From contig NZ_BJDF01000001.1 of the NCBI RefSeq assembly GCF_005404815.1, positions 50,528 to 114,527 on the forward strand: DNA of 64,000 nt. Direction: 5' to 3'. Source of the DNA: Companilactobacillus huachuanensis (GTDB lineage Bacteria > Bacillota > Bacilli > Lactobacillales > Lactobacillaceae). This document shows, piece by piece, positions 8,556-16,598 of the stretch; position 1 is the stretch's first letter, and every line of letters starts with the position of its first letter. The notes under the pieces were generated by a model that saw nothing but the letters and a program-made list of their open reading frames with translations, was not told the origin of the DNA and did not search any database. Position numbers and translations under genes: made by a program.

Positions 8556-9190
8556 TTCATCTACTAACAAGTAACTGGAGTGAATTTATCAGTGGTTTTG
8601 GTTGGACGTTGCTATCAAGTGTTTTGGCACTGTTCTTTAGTTTAATTATCGGATCACTGTTCGCAATTCTCGAAGTAGTTCCAAATAAGTTTTTACGTAT
8701 TATCGGTAATATTTACGTTGAAATTTTCCGTAATATTCCACTATTAGTTATTACCATGTTCTTTTATTTGGTAATCCCACTATATATCGTTAAAATCAAT
8801 GGATTTACAGCCGGAACAATCGGCTTGACGATTTATACATCAGCTTTTATTGCTGAAACAGTTCGTGCCGGTATCAATTCAGTTGACCCCGGACAAATGG
8901 AAGCTGCGCGTGGACAAGGGATGACATTCTGGCAAGCGATGCGTTATATCGTTTTGCCACAGGCTTTCAAGTATGTAATTCCACCATTGGGTAATCAATT
9001 CGTTAACTTGGTCAAAAATTCATCAGTTCTAGCCTTTGTAGCTGGATTTGATTTGATGTATCAAGGTAACGCGATTGCTTCACAAACGTTTGATACTGTT
9101 AATACTTACGTTATCGTCGGTATTTTCTACTTGATCATAACGTTGCCAATCAGTTATTACATGCAACATCTAGAAAAGAAATTGGCTTAG
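8552..9190 (+). CDS. Amino-acid ABC transporter permease (HisMQ-type)
   Basis: 212 residues with about five transmembrane helices. The EAA loop that docks on the ATPase is AARGQGMTFWQAMRYIVLPQA (about residues 112-132). The FRNIPLLV motif earlier is characteristic of the GlnP/GlnM family. It starts within the lipoprotein stop codon (ATGA) and has AAGGAGGTG upstream. It probably pairs with the next permease as a heterodimer. Confidence 0.88.
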   Translation: MIHLLTSNWSEFISGFGWTLLSSVLALFFSLIIGSLFAILEVVPNKFLRIIGNIYVEIFRNIPLLVITMFFYLVIPLYIVKINGFTAGTIGLTIYTSAFIAETVRAGINSVDPGQMEAARGQGMTFWQAMRYIVLPQAFKYVIPPLGNQFVNLVKNSSVLAFVAGFDLMYQGNAIASQTFDTVNTYVIVGIFYLIITLPISYYMQHLEKKLA

Positions 9191-9202
9191 GAGGGGTAGA
9201 TT

Positions 9203-9856
9203 ATGCAAAATTGGATTGACGCTTATTCATGGATCAATATCAGATTTCTTCTCCAAGGCTTATGGATCACGATTTTGATCTCAGTTATCTCAGTAATTTT
9301 AAGTTTCATCATAGGATCAGTTTTAGGAATTATCCGTTATGCTAAAATTCCTTATTTATCAAGAATAGTTGGGTTCATCATCGATGTTATTCGTAATTTA
9401 CCATTGCTGTTGATTATCTTCTTCGTTTATTTTGGATTGCCAGCGTTTGGGTTCAAACCAGATACGATTCCAGCAGCCATTTTAGCGATGACGGTTTTCG
9501 AATCAATGATGATTGCCGAAATTATCCGTTCAGGTATTCTCGCGGTTGATCCCGGACAAATGGAAGCCTCACGTGCGATGGGAATGAAAATGTCGCAAGC
9601 AATGTGGCACATTGTTTTACCACAAGCTTATAAGAAAATGATTCCGGCTTTAGTAAGTCAGTTTATTTCGTTGATCAAGGATACATCTTTGGCCACAATT
9701 ATCGTTGTGCCAGAGTTGATGCAACATGGTCAAGTTGTTTATGGACAAGACCCTAATTACATTATTCCTGTTTTCGTTGCCATGGCCGTAATGTACTTCG
9801 TTGTCTGTTATGCCTTATCATTGTTGTCAAAATTCATCGACCGCCGAATGGCATAA
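9203..9856 (+). CDS. Amino-acid ABC transporter permease, second subunit
   Basis: 217 residues, five predicted helices. The family motif is IRNLPLLLIIFFVYFGLP and the EAA loop SRAMGMKMSQAMWHIVLPQA. It is a paralogue of the preceding permease, 12 bp downstream with GGAGGGG before its ATG. Two unlike permeases plus one ATPase form the usual complex of this family. No clear intrinsic terminator follows; the next promoter begins within 15 bp of the stop. Confidence 0.88.
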   Translation: MQNWIDAYSWINIRFLLQGLWITILISVISVILSFIIGSVLGIIRYAKIPYLSRIVGFIIDVIRNLPLLLIIFFVYFGLPAFGFKPDTIPAAILAMTVFESMMIAEIIRSGILAVDPGQMEASRAMGMKMSQAMWHIVLPQAYKKMIPALVSQFISLIKDTSLATIIVVPELMQHGQVVYGQDPNYIIPVFVAMAVMYFVVCYALSLLSKFIDRRMA

Positions 9857-9870
9857 AAAAATATTTAAAG

Positions 9871-9899
9871 TTGACAGATAGTATTTTGCCTGTTATTGT
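9871..9899 (+). promoter_or_regulatory. Promoter for the T-box leader
   Basis: A consensus TTGACA (9871-9876) is separated by 17 bases from TATTGT (9894-9899). It lies immediately upstream of the T-box leader, so transcription would begin near 9906. Confidence 0.7.
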
Positions 9900-9905
9900 T
9901 TAAGG

Positions 9906-10152
9906 CAATCAAATAAACACATATAAGTGTCTGAATTAATTAGTAATGTATCTGGGCGTAAGAAAGCCGGTGGTTGATGCGAACCGGTCAGGGTGCAGTT
10001 ATGAAATACCAGACATGACTTGGTTTTCCAAGCGGAATAAGAGAACCGTTATTCTCAAGAGTGGAGCAATAGTTTTTTTGAACTATTCTCAAGCTGGGTG
10101 GTACCACGGTAAATCGTCCCTGTTGCATATATTTGCAGCGGGGACTTTTTTT
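9906..10152 (+). promoter_or_regulatory. T-box riboswitch, tyrosine specifier
   Basis: Stem I closes through ATGT-CTGG with CCAGACAT (about 9947-10017). The specifier loop reads ATGAAATACC, placing UAC (Tyr) at 10007-10009. The conserved T-box GGGTGGTACCACGG is at 10096-10109. The intrinsic terminator (GTCCC to GGGAC, 10116-10145, then T7) overlaps the antiterminator. Uncharged tRNA-Tyr would allow readthrough into the downstream transporter gene. A UAC specifier before an NhaC-family transporter agrees with the known Tyr-controlled YheL-type transporters of Firmicutes. Confidence 0.9.
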
Positions 10153-10251
10153 ATACAAAGGGGTACGAAAGATGATCAATACATGTGGTGGTAATCCTCG
10201 ATATTAGTTTTTTCTAGCATTAGATAAAAAAAACAATTTGGAGGATTCAAA

Positions 10252-11652
10252 ATGGATAAGAGTAAGAAAAATGTTAGTTTTAGAGAAGCAATCGCAATTT
10301 TAGTAGTGATGCTGATTGTTTTAGGATTTGGAGTTATCAAGTTTGGCTTGTCGCCTCAGACACCAGTTTTAGTCGTTATCGGATTATTGATTTTATGGGC
10401 TAAAGTTCGAGGTTCTGATTGGGATGAAATTTTTGAAGGTATCACCGATGGCGTTAAAAATGGTATTATTCCAATCTTCATTTTTATTTTAATCGGAGCT
10501 TTGATTGGTACATGGATCGCGGCCGGAATTATTCCATCAATGATGGTGGCTGGTTTCCATTTGATCTCAGCACAGTGGTTCGTACCATCAGTTTTCTTAG
10601 TTTGTGCCTTGATTGGTACATCGATCGGTAGTGCATTTACTATTATTTCAACTATCGGAATCGCACTATTCGGAATGGGCCAGACTTTAGGGATGAATCC
10701 AGCCTTAGTTGCTGGTGCGATTATCTCAGGTGCCATTTTCGGTGACAAGACTTCACCACTTTCAGATTCAACTAACTTAGCTTCAGCAATTGCCGAAGAT
10801 GACTTGTTCGACCACATTAAAAATTTGATGTGGACGACGATTCCAGCATTTATCATTTCCCTAATTCTTTACGCTATTCTAGGAAATGCTGGATCAGGCG
10901 CAAGTTTAACTAAAATCGATACAACTTTAAATGTTTTGAATAGTAACTTCATCATTACATGGTGGTCAATTTTACCAATTGCTTTATTATTCGCCTGTTC
11001 AATTATGAAAGTTCCAGCAATTGCTACCTTGATTTTGAACATCACCGTAACTGTTGGAATGATCTTCATTGAAAAACCAGGAACACCGATTAAAGATATT
11101 GCCGGATTTATCGAAAATGGCTTTGTTTCCAAAACTGGAAATGCCAGTGTTGACGCCTTGCTTACTCGTGGAGGGATTTCTTCTATGATGGGTACTGTCT
11201 CATTGATTTTTCTAACACTCTCATTAGGTGGCTTGTTAATGAAGTTTGACGTCATTCAAACAGCTATGACACCACTAGCTAAGAAGCTCAAGACACCAGG
11301 AGCTGTCGTTACCGCAACAATTCTTTCAGGTATCGGAGTTAATATCTTTGTTGGTGAACAATACTTGTCAGTTATCTTGCCAGGTAAAGCATTCAAACAA
11401 ACATTCAATGAACATGGTTTGGATAATTTAGCTTTAAGTCGTGTACTTGAAGATGGTGGTACAGTTATCAACTACTTGATTCCTTGGGGAGTTGCCGGAG
11501 CTTTCGCTGCTAATACCTTAGGAGTACCAACATTAGCCTTCTTACCATTCTGTTTCTTCAGTCTCTTGTCACCACTTCTTTCTATTATTAGTGGGTTCAC
11601 AGGAATTGGATTGAAACGTCAGGATAAGACTTCAAAAATTGTTACTGCATAG
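10252..11652 (+). CDS. NhaC-family transporter, probable tyrosine carrier
   Basis: 466 residues with about 11-12 transmembrane segments, of normal length for the NhaC family. The conserved core GAIFGDKTSPLSDSTNLAS (about residues 160-178) carries the charged and polar residues typical of the family. Annotated homologues are Na+/H+ antiporters. The Tyr T-box in front, however, means expression rises when tyrosyl-tRNA is uncharged, so tyrosine uptake is the more likely job. GGAGG precedes the ATG. Transport has not been inferred from residues alone. Confidence 0.82.
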   Translation: MDKSKKNVSFREAIAILVVMLIVLGFGVIKFGLSPQTPVLVVIGLLILWAKVRGSDWDEIFEGITDGVKNGIIPIFIFILIGALIGTWIAAGIIPSMMVAGFHLISAQWFVPSVFLVCALIGTSIGSAFTIISTIGIALFGMGQTLGMNPALVAGAIISGAIFGDKTSPLSDSTNLASAIAEDDLFDHIKNLMWTTIPAFIISLILYAILGNAGSGASLTKIDTTLNVLNSNFIITWWSILPIALLFACSIMKVPAIATLILNITVTVGMIFIEKPGTPIKDIAGFIENGFVSKTGNASVDALLTRGGISSMMGTVSLIFLTLSLGGLLMKFDVIQTAMTPLAKKLKTPGAVVTATILSGIGVNIFVGEQYLSVILPGKAFKQTFNEHGLDNLALSRVLEDGGTVINYLIPWGVAGAFAANTLGVPTLAFLPFCFFSLLSPLLSIISGFTGIGLKRQDKTSKIVTA

Positions 11653-11668
11653 TTAATTGTTCAGATTC

Positions 11669-11846
11669 GCCGGTGGGTGTCAATAATGTAGTTCCGCTAT
11701 GGGGACCGGTGTGAGCCAAAGTACGGTCTCGCACCTCGGGTTGAAGCCTTACCACAGTTCGGTAAGTCTCCAACTCGTCCCGTGGTGTAACGGCTAAAGC
11801 CGTAACGCCACCTGCATTGCGGACTACATTATTGACACCCACCGGC
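11669..11846. repeat. Structured module with unrelated outer stem (type 2)
   Basis: The outer arms are a perfect 24-bp inverted repeat (11669-11692 with 11823-11846; centre GGGTGTCAATAATG) with no sequence similarity to the outer arms of copies 1 or 2. The interior keeps the common core: GAGCC..CGGTCTCG..ACCTCGG, a GGTAAG stem, GTGGTGTAA and TAACGCCAC around GGCT-AA-AGCC. It lies 17 bp after the transporter stop and may also help termination. Confidence 0.7.
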
Positions 11847-11920
11847 TTTTGGATTCGGTGCTTCATGGATATATGATATTTTTGTATAAATGTATACTGA
11901 ATAATTTTTAAATAAGAGAA

Positions 11921-12189
11921 CTAAAGGTTGAAAGGCGAAAAATTAATATCACCGCTGTTGTTACAGTCCTAGAGTTAATTTATTTAAATAATCAGAAATA
12001 TTCGTTTTATTGTTCCTGTTATCAAAGAAAAAAATTAGTTGGAAGAGCTGAGAGTATTCATTTGCAGCGAAAGTGGCGTTATTGCTTCAACCGAGGCTCG
12101 AGACCGCTCTTTGGCTCGGGCCGTCCCGCGAGCAATTGAATACTCTCAGCTCTGGAAACGGCATACTTAACTAAACTTTAAGCCTTTAG
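11921..12189 (-). mobile_element. MITE-like element, short form, with 9-bp target duplication
   Basis: The ends are CTAAAGGTTGAAAGG (11921) and AAGCCTTTAG (to 12189), which form terminal inverted repeats. ATAAGAGAA flanks both sides exactly (11912-11920, 12190-12198), a clear target-site duplication. The internal module (12045-12152) has lost one of the inner hairpins relative to other copies. No coding capacity. This copy gives the firmest definition of the element ends. Confidence 0.8.
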
Positions 12190-12265
12190 ATAAGAGAATT
12201 AATTAAAGTAAAAAAAGTGAAATTTTGTAAACGCCAACAATATTGATACTATTAAATTCTATTAA

Positions 12266-12296
12266 AAAATAGGGCAGAAATGCTCTATTTTTTTGT
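12266..12296. terminator. Intrinsic terminator
   Basis: The hairpin AATAGGGCA-GAAA-TGCTCTATT is followed by a T-run. It lies upstream of the efflux operon promoter and would isolate that operon from readthrough. Confidence 0.7.
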
Positions 12297-12305
12297 TTTC
12301 AAACA

Positions 12306-12334
12306 TTGACAGTACGCCAATTTTTGTCTAGTTT
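12306..12334 (+). promoter_or_regulatory. Possible promoter of the efflux operon
   Basis: TTGACA (12306-12311) is followed after 17 bases by TAGTTT (12329-12334). The -10 is weak. The position, 46 bp before the first ATG and just after a terminator, supports it. Confidence 0.45.
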
Positions 12335-12379
12335 AAGACTGTTATGCTATTTAAGATAAGCAAATTAGGGAGAGTATTT

Positions 12380-13291
12380 ATGAAGAAAATTAAGATAGCT
12401 ATTTGGGGTATTAATGTTGTCCTGATTGCCGTTATTCTTTTTTTAGTTTTAGGAAACGGCTTTAAGAATGATACTAATAAAATAGATTACAAAACTTATA
12501 CTGTGCAGCGTGACAATACTAATTATTTCAACGGTATTGTTCAAGAGACAGATAAGCAGGCGATTAGTGACCAACCAAAGAGTGAGGATGAAACTTTAAC
12601 TTCAACTCGTGTCATCAATGGTCAAAAAGTTACAAAGGGACAAGTATTATTCAGCTTTTATCGTGATATGAGCAGTGATTTGGCAAGTGCCAATGCCGAA
12701 ATTCAACAGGCTCAACTTGCTATTCAAGCATATAATTCAACCGATAAGACGACTGCTGACAAAATTGAATTGAGTAAAAATCAGGAAATGTTAGCCGAAA
12801 CTCAAGCTAAGATCAATAAAATCAACAAGGTTCAAAATAGAACTGTTTTAGCACCGATCAGCGGTACATATTACAAGGATGATGCTGGTAGAAGTTATAT
12901 TTATGGGGCTCCAGTTATCCAAGGGAATGTTAATGAGTACAGTCTTGATAAAATCAAGCTTGGTGCGGACGTCACAATCATCAAGAATGATGGTACCAAA
13001 ATTTCTGGTAATTACGAGCAAAAAGATGCCATTCCTTACAGCACTAACAATGTTTCTTACTATCACTTCCGTGTTGCGACTGAGGACAATCTTCCATACG
13101 GTATGCACGTTCAAATTAAGACTGAATCAGATGGTTATAAGATTCCTGCCAAAGCAGTTTGGAATAAGAATACAGTCTATCTTCTAAAGAATGACAAGAA
13201 GCATAAGAAACACGTAACAATGAATAAAAAAGATCAAGATTATTACGTAATCGATGGGCTTAAGGCTGGCGACAAGCTAGTTTTAAAATAA
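12380..13291 (+). CDS. HlyD/MacA-type membrane-fusion subunit of an efflux system
   Basis: 303 residues. An N-terminal membrane anchor (residues 6-26) is followed by a biotinyl-lipoyl-like half motif (NGQKVTKGQVLFSF), a helical hairpin (about 105-150), the second half (RTVLAPISGTY) and beta-barrel regions. This is the order of MacA/YknX adaptors. The ATG at 12380 is preferred over 12344 because AGGGAGAG (12367-12374) precedes it and the signal anchor starts there. It is first in an operon with a MacB-type ATPase and an FtsX permease, as in Bacillus yknXYZ, which protects against a peptide toxin. Substrate unknown. Confidence 0.82.
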   Translation: MKKIKIAIWGINVVLIAVILFLVLGNGFKNDTNKIDYKTYTVQRDNTNYFNGIVQETDKQAISDQPKSEDETLTSTRVINGQKVTKGQVLFSFYRDMSSDLASANAEIQQAQLAIQAYNSTDKTTADKIELSKNQEMLAETQAKINKINKVQNRTVLAPISGTYYKDDAGRSYIYGAPVIQGNVNEYSLDKIKLGADVTIIKNDGTKISGNYEQKDAIPYSTNNVSYYHFRVATEDNLPYGMHVQIKTESDGYKIPAKAVWNKNTVYLLKNDKKHKKHVTMNKKDQDYYVIDGLKAGDKLVLK

Positions 13292-13300
13292 GGCGGTGAA

Positions 13301-13981
13301 ATGATGCTTAAAGTTACTGATATAGGTAAAACTTATGGCAAATTCACTGTGTTACAGAATATTGATTTAGAGGTCGCTGATGGGGAATTTTTGGCAATTA
13401 TGGGACCTTCTGGATCAGGTAAATCGACTTTGATCAACATCTTAGGATTGTTGGACCAAAGTTATACTGGTGAATACTTGCTTGAAAGTAAAAGCTACAA
13501 AGATGTTAACGATAATGAATTATCACAAATTCGTGGGGATCAACTAGGATTTGTTTTCCAAAACTTTAAATTATTGACGACATATAACGTTTATGAAAAT
13601 ATTGAAATTCCTCTTATTTATAGTAAGAAAAAGCAAAGTAAGAAACACGAAATGGTTGAAGATGTCATTGAAAAGGTTGGTTTGACTGGAAAAGAAAAGA
13701 ATCGTCCAGCTGAATTATCTGGAGGTCAACAACAACGGGTTGCGATTGCTCGGGCCATTGTTAACCGCCCCAAGTTGATCATCGCTGACGAACCAACTGG
13801 TGCCTTGGATTCCAAGACTAGTAAAGAAATCATGGAAATTTTTACGAAGTTGAATCAAGCCGGAACAACTATTATTATGGTTACTCATGATAGCGAAGTA
13901 GCTAATTATGCAATGCGCACAGTCTATATTCGTGATGGCCGTCTGTATAATGATGAAAAGAGTGTGAAAAATCATGACTGA
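13301..13981 (+). CDS. MacB/YknY-type ABC ATPase
   Basis: 226 residues. Walker A is GPSGSGKST, the signature LSGGQQQR and Walker B IIADEPTGALD, followed by the switch His in VTHD. The LolD/MacB class ATPases drive mechanotransmission rather than transport through the membrane channel. It starts 10 bp after the adaptor gene and overlaps the permease gene by 8 bases, which indicates translational coupling. Confidence 0.88.
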   Translation: MMLKVTDIGKTYGKFTVLQNIDLEVADGEFLAIMGPSGSGKSTLINILGLLDQSYTGEYLLESKSYKDVNDNELSQIRGDQLGFVFQNFKLLTTYNVYENIEIPLIYSKKKQSKKHEMVEDVIEKVGLTGKEKNRPAELSGGQQQRVAIARAIVNRPKLIIADEPTGALDSKTSKEIMEIFTKLNQAGTTIIMVTHDSEVANYAMRTVYIRDGRLYNDEKSVKNHD

Positions 13982-15125
13982 TAAAATTATGATTGCTCTC
14001 AAATCAATTGGTAAGAATAAAAATCGTAACTTTTTAACGATGCTGGGAATTATTATTGGTATCGCCAGTGTTATTTGTATCTTAGCAATCGGGGATGGCT
14101 TTACACATACTGTTACTAAAGGCATGGGTAGTCACGATACGCGTAATAAAGTTACTTTACAGTGGGAATCAACATCTGATTACAATACTGACGGTGGTTT
14201 CACGGCAAATGACGCCTCAGTTTTGAGCAAGGTTCCAGGTGTTGATCGTGTAAAATTAGCTAGTAGCATAGTTGAGGCTGGTGCTAAAGTTCAATATAAA
14301 ACTAAGAACATTTCGATTGGATTAAATAAGCAGCCCAAACATTTGAAATTGGTCAAGGGAACTTATTTCAATATGACTGGCTCTTCGAATGGAGTTTATA
14401 TTTCTGAAGATTTGGCACACAAATTATTCAAAGAAAATGCCATCAATCGTTTGATTTCAATTGATGGAACAGTTTTCGTTGTGCAAGGAATTTATCATAT
14501 CGGTGATATGAATTATCGTCCCGATGCATACGTTTCTAAACAAGTATTCAAAGATTTATTTGCTAATCAGATTTCTAAAGATCAGGCCAAATTGTATGTT
14601 CAACCAAATGCGAATAAGAAACAAATTGGCCGAACAGCTGTTAAACGGATGAAGAAGATGGGCGAGCAGAAAAATATTGGTAAATACTCGGTTTCTAATC
14701 CGGATGCTATCAGTAAACAATTCACTCGTGTCTTAAATGATATTACGTACTTTATTGCCTTTATCGCGGGAATTTCATTATTAATTGCTGGTATCGGCGT
14801 TATGAACGTTATGTACATCACAGTTTCTGAACGTCGCAAGGAAATTGGAATCCGTCGTGCCTTTGGTGCTACTTCGGGAGATATTAGAAATCAATTTCTG
14901 ATTGAAAGTGTTGTTCTTTGTGTCATCGGTGGAATCATTGGAATTATATTAGGCTACATTCTAGTCGCAATTATCAATGCATTCCTACCATTCAAGGCCG
15001 TTATAACGGCGTATGCATTAATCCTATCGCTATCCGTTTCAACTGCGGTTGGTTTGATATTCGGATTTATTCCATCAAATAAAGCGGCTAAATCAGAATT
15101 AGTTGGATTGTTGAAAGAAGAGTAG
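13974..15125 (+). CDS. MacB/YknZ-type FtsX permease
   Basis: 383 residues. One N-terminal transmembrane helix (about 20-40), a MacB periplasmic core domain of about 220 residues, then three C-terminal helices with the FtsX signature GIMNVMYITVSERRKEIGIRRA-like segment (about residues 275-300). This topology is that of MacB and YknZ permeases. It acts with the two upstream genes as a tripartite exporter, without an outer-membrane partner in a Gram-positive cell. Likely role: export of, or resistance to, a peptide. Confidence 0.87.
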   Translation: MTDKIMIALKSIGKNKNRNFLTMLGIIIGIASVICILAIGDGFTHTVTKGMGSHDTRNKVTLQWESTSDYNTDGGFTANDASVLSKVPGVDRVKLASSIVEAGAKVQYKTKNISIGLNKQPKHLKLVKGTYFNMTGSSNGVYISEDLAHKLFKENAINRLISIDGTVFVVQGIYHIGDMNYRPDAYVSKQVFKDLFANQISKDQAKLYVQPNANKKQIGRTAVKRMKKMGEQKNIGKYSVSNPDAISKQFTRVLNDITYFIAFIAGISLLIAGIGVMNVMYITVSERRKEIGIRRAFGATSGDIRNQFLIESVVLCVIGGIIGIILGYILVAIINAFLPFKAVITAYALILSLSVSTAVGLIFGFIPSNKAAKSELVGLLKEE

Positions 15126-15133
15126 GGGAAAAT

Positions 15134-15586
15134 ATGAAAAATTTATATAAATTAGATAGACTTTCTGTTTTGGGGGCAGTCTTGATCAGTATTTTGGTAC
15201 AAGTTATCCAAGTGATTTTAGCTGATCCTAATGTTTCAGATATGCCACAAATGGGTAAGTGGTTGAAGCTGTTGATCTATATAATTGGTGCGGCAATTAC
15301 CTTTGCAATTGGTTATTGGTTATTTACCTTATTGCTAAAAAATAACGATAATTACCAAGTTAAGCTAGCTATTAATATGGCAATTGGTTTAACAATTGAA
15401 TCTGCTTTGTTGATTATTGCCTTCCTGATTGCTGGTAAAACTAATATTTGGATCAAAGGAGTTTCAGGTGTGATTGGTTTTGGAACTTTGGCCGGATTAA
15501 ACTGGAAATTTTTGGAAGTACCACAGTCAGATAAGATTAAAATCAGCGTGTTAACTGCAATTTGGTTTGTTTTGACATTGTTCTAA
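15134..15586 (+). CDS. Hypothetical four- to five-TM membrane protein of the efflux operon
   Basis: 150 residues, almost entirely hydrophobic, with segments at about 12-30, 43-63, 80-104, 107-124 and 133-150. It begins 8 bp after the permease stop with GGGG upstream, so it belongs to the same operon. I do not recognise the family. The Bacillus yknWXYZ operon also includes a small membrane protein, but no sequence relation can be claimed from here. Confidence 0.65.
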   Translation: MKNLYKLDRLSVLGAVLISILVQVIQVILADPNVSDMPQMGKWLKLLIYIIGAAITFAIGYWLFTLLLKNNDNYQVKLAINMAIGLTIESALLIIAFLIAGKTNIWIKGVSGVIGFGTLAGLNWKFLEVPQSDKIKISVLTAIWFVLTLF

Positions 15587-15697
15587 GGTGGCCCGCTTCC
15601 AGCTAGTTCTCTACTCATATTTCATTTTTGATAAAATCACTAAATGATGGGCATTTCTCTGATAGAATGAAGCTAAAAGGTTCAGGGGGGAAATGTT

Positions 15698-16186
15698 ATG
15701 AGTCCATTCGAGCAGGTTAAGGCTGAATTATCTAAATTGAATATTTCTTATGATATTGTTGAACATCCGGCGGTTTTCACTACTGAAACTGCGGATGAAT
15801 ATATTAAAGGAAAAGTTGGCATTAGAACTAAGTCGTTATTCCTAACTAATAAGAAGAAAAAAGCTTTTTATTTAGTTTTTATGGATGATGATAAGCGTCT
15901 GGATATGAATCGTTTTGCGGAAATCGTTGGTGAAAAACACATCAAGTTTGCTTCTGAAGCTAGTTTGATGGAAAAATTGGGTTTGAAACCTGGTGTCGTT
16001 TCTATTTTTGGTTTGTTAAACAATCAAGAAAAGGATGTTCAAGTATACTTTGAAAAAGACATTGTTGGTGATATCCCACTGACTTTCCACCCTAATGACA
16101 ATACGAAAACTATTTTCGTTAAAATGGATGATTTAGTTAAATTTTTAAATGATTTAGGATTTGAATATAATGTGATTGAATTATAG
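15698..16186 (+). CDS. YbaK/ProX-type prolyl-tRNA deacylase
   Basis: 162 residues, a stand-alone YbaK/aminoacyl-tRNA editing domain. The pattern HPAVFTTETA, GIRTKSLFLTNKKKKAFYLV and the central KLGLKPGVVSIFGLLN with following FHPNDNTKT is that of the ProX/PrdX group. That group hydrolyses mischarged Ala- or Cys-tRNA-Pro in trans. GGGGGG lies before the ATG. Monocistronic, with its own terminator. The exact mischarged substrate is not determinable here. Confidence 0.85.
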   Translation: MSPFEQVKAELSKLNISYDIVEHPAVFTTETADEYIKGKVGIRTKSLFLTNKKKKAFYLVFMDDDKRLDMNRFAEIVGEKHIKFASEASLMEKLGLKPGVVSIFGLLNNQEKDVQVYFEKDIVGDIPLTFHPNDNTKTIFVKMDDLVKFLNDLGFEYNVIEL

Positions 16187-16205
16187 GTAAATTGGACAAA
16201 AAAAT

Positions 16206-16258
16206 TAGTTGTATCACACTTAAGCCGCAAACAATTAGGTGTGATACAGCTCTTTTTG
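16206..16258. terminator. Intrinsic terminator
   Basis: AGTTGTATCACAC pairs with GTGTGATACAGCT, followed by CTTTTTG. It directly follows the deacylase gene and resembles the terminator at 2066-2126. Confidence 0.75.
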
Positions 16259-16298
16259 TTTTGTCAGTTTTAATATTTAATGCCTGACAAAAATGCTT

Positions 16299-16490
16299 TA
16301 AAATACCTCTATAACCAAACTTAGAGAATCCGAGAAGCCCAGGAAAGGGTTCCCCCTAGTTCTGTTACTTAACTAAATTACAATTTTCACGGTTAGATTT
16401 AATTCTTGTCCAAATTTAGATATCAAGCTTGGTGCTTGTTGGCAATTGAATATTTCCCAACTCTGTAGATGGGATATTTAACTAGCACCA
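16299..16490. repeat. Decayed repeat fragments in the 412-bp gap before the CoA-disulfide reductase
   Basis: 16299-16328 is an inverted copy of the short repeat seen at 1643-1680 and 3373-3408. 16452-16490 (AATTGAATATTTCCCAACTC then TGTAGATGGGATATTTAACT) is a degenerate end of the MITE-like family, and is closest to the fragment at 6574-6605. No ORF with a ribosome binding site is seen between 16259 and 16598. Confidence 0.5.
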
Positions 16491-16598
16491 CGCATAGTGT
16501 AGTGATTCTAAAACTATTATTGGCCAGCATCCATTTATAGCAACTGAAAGCGGCAAAATGTTATGATGTGATAAAGAAAAAAAGGGGGATTAAAGCGA

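Noticed and set aside
9946-10194. 82-codon ORF across the T-box region
   Set aside because: It lies entirely within the riboswitch and its terminator and has no ribosome binding site.
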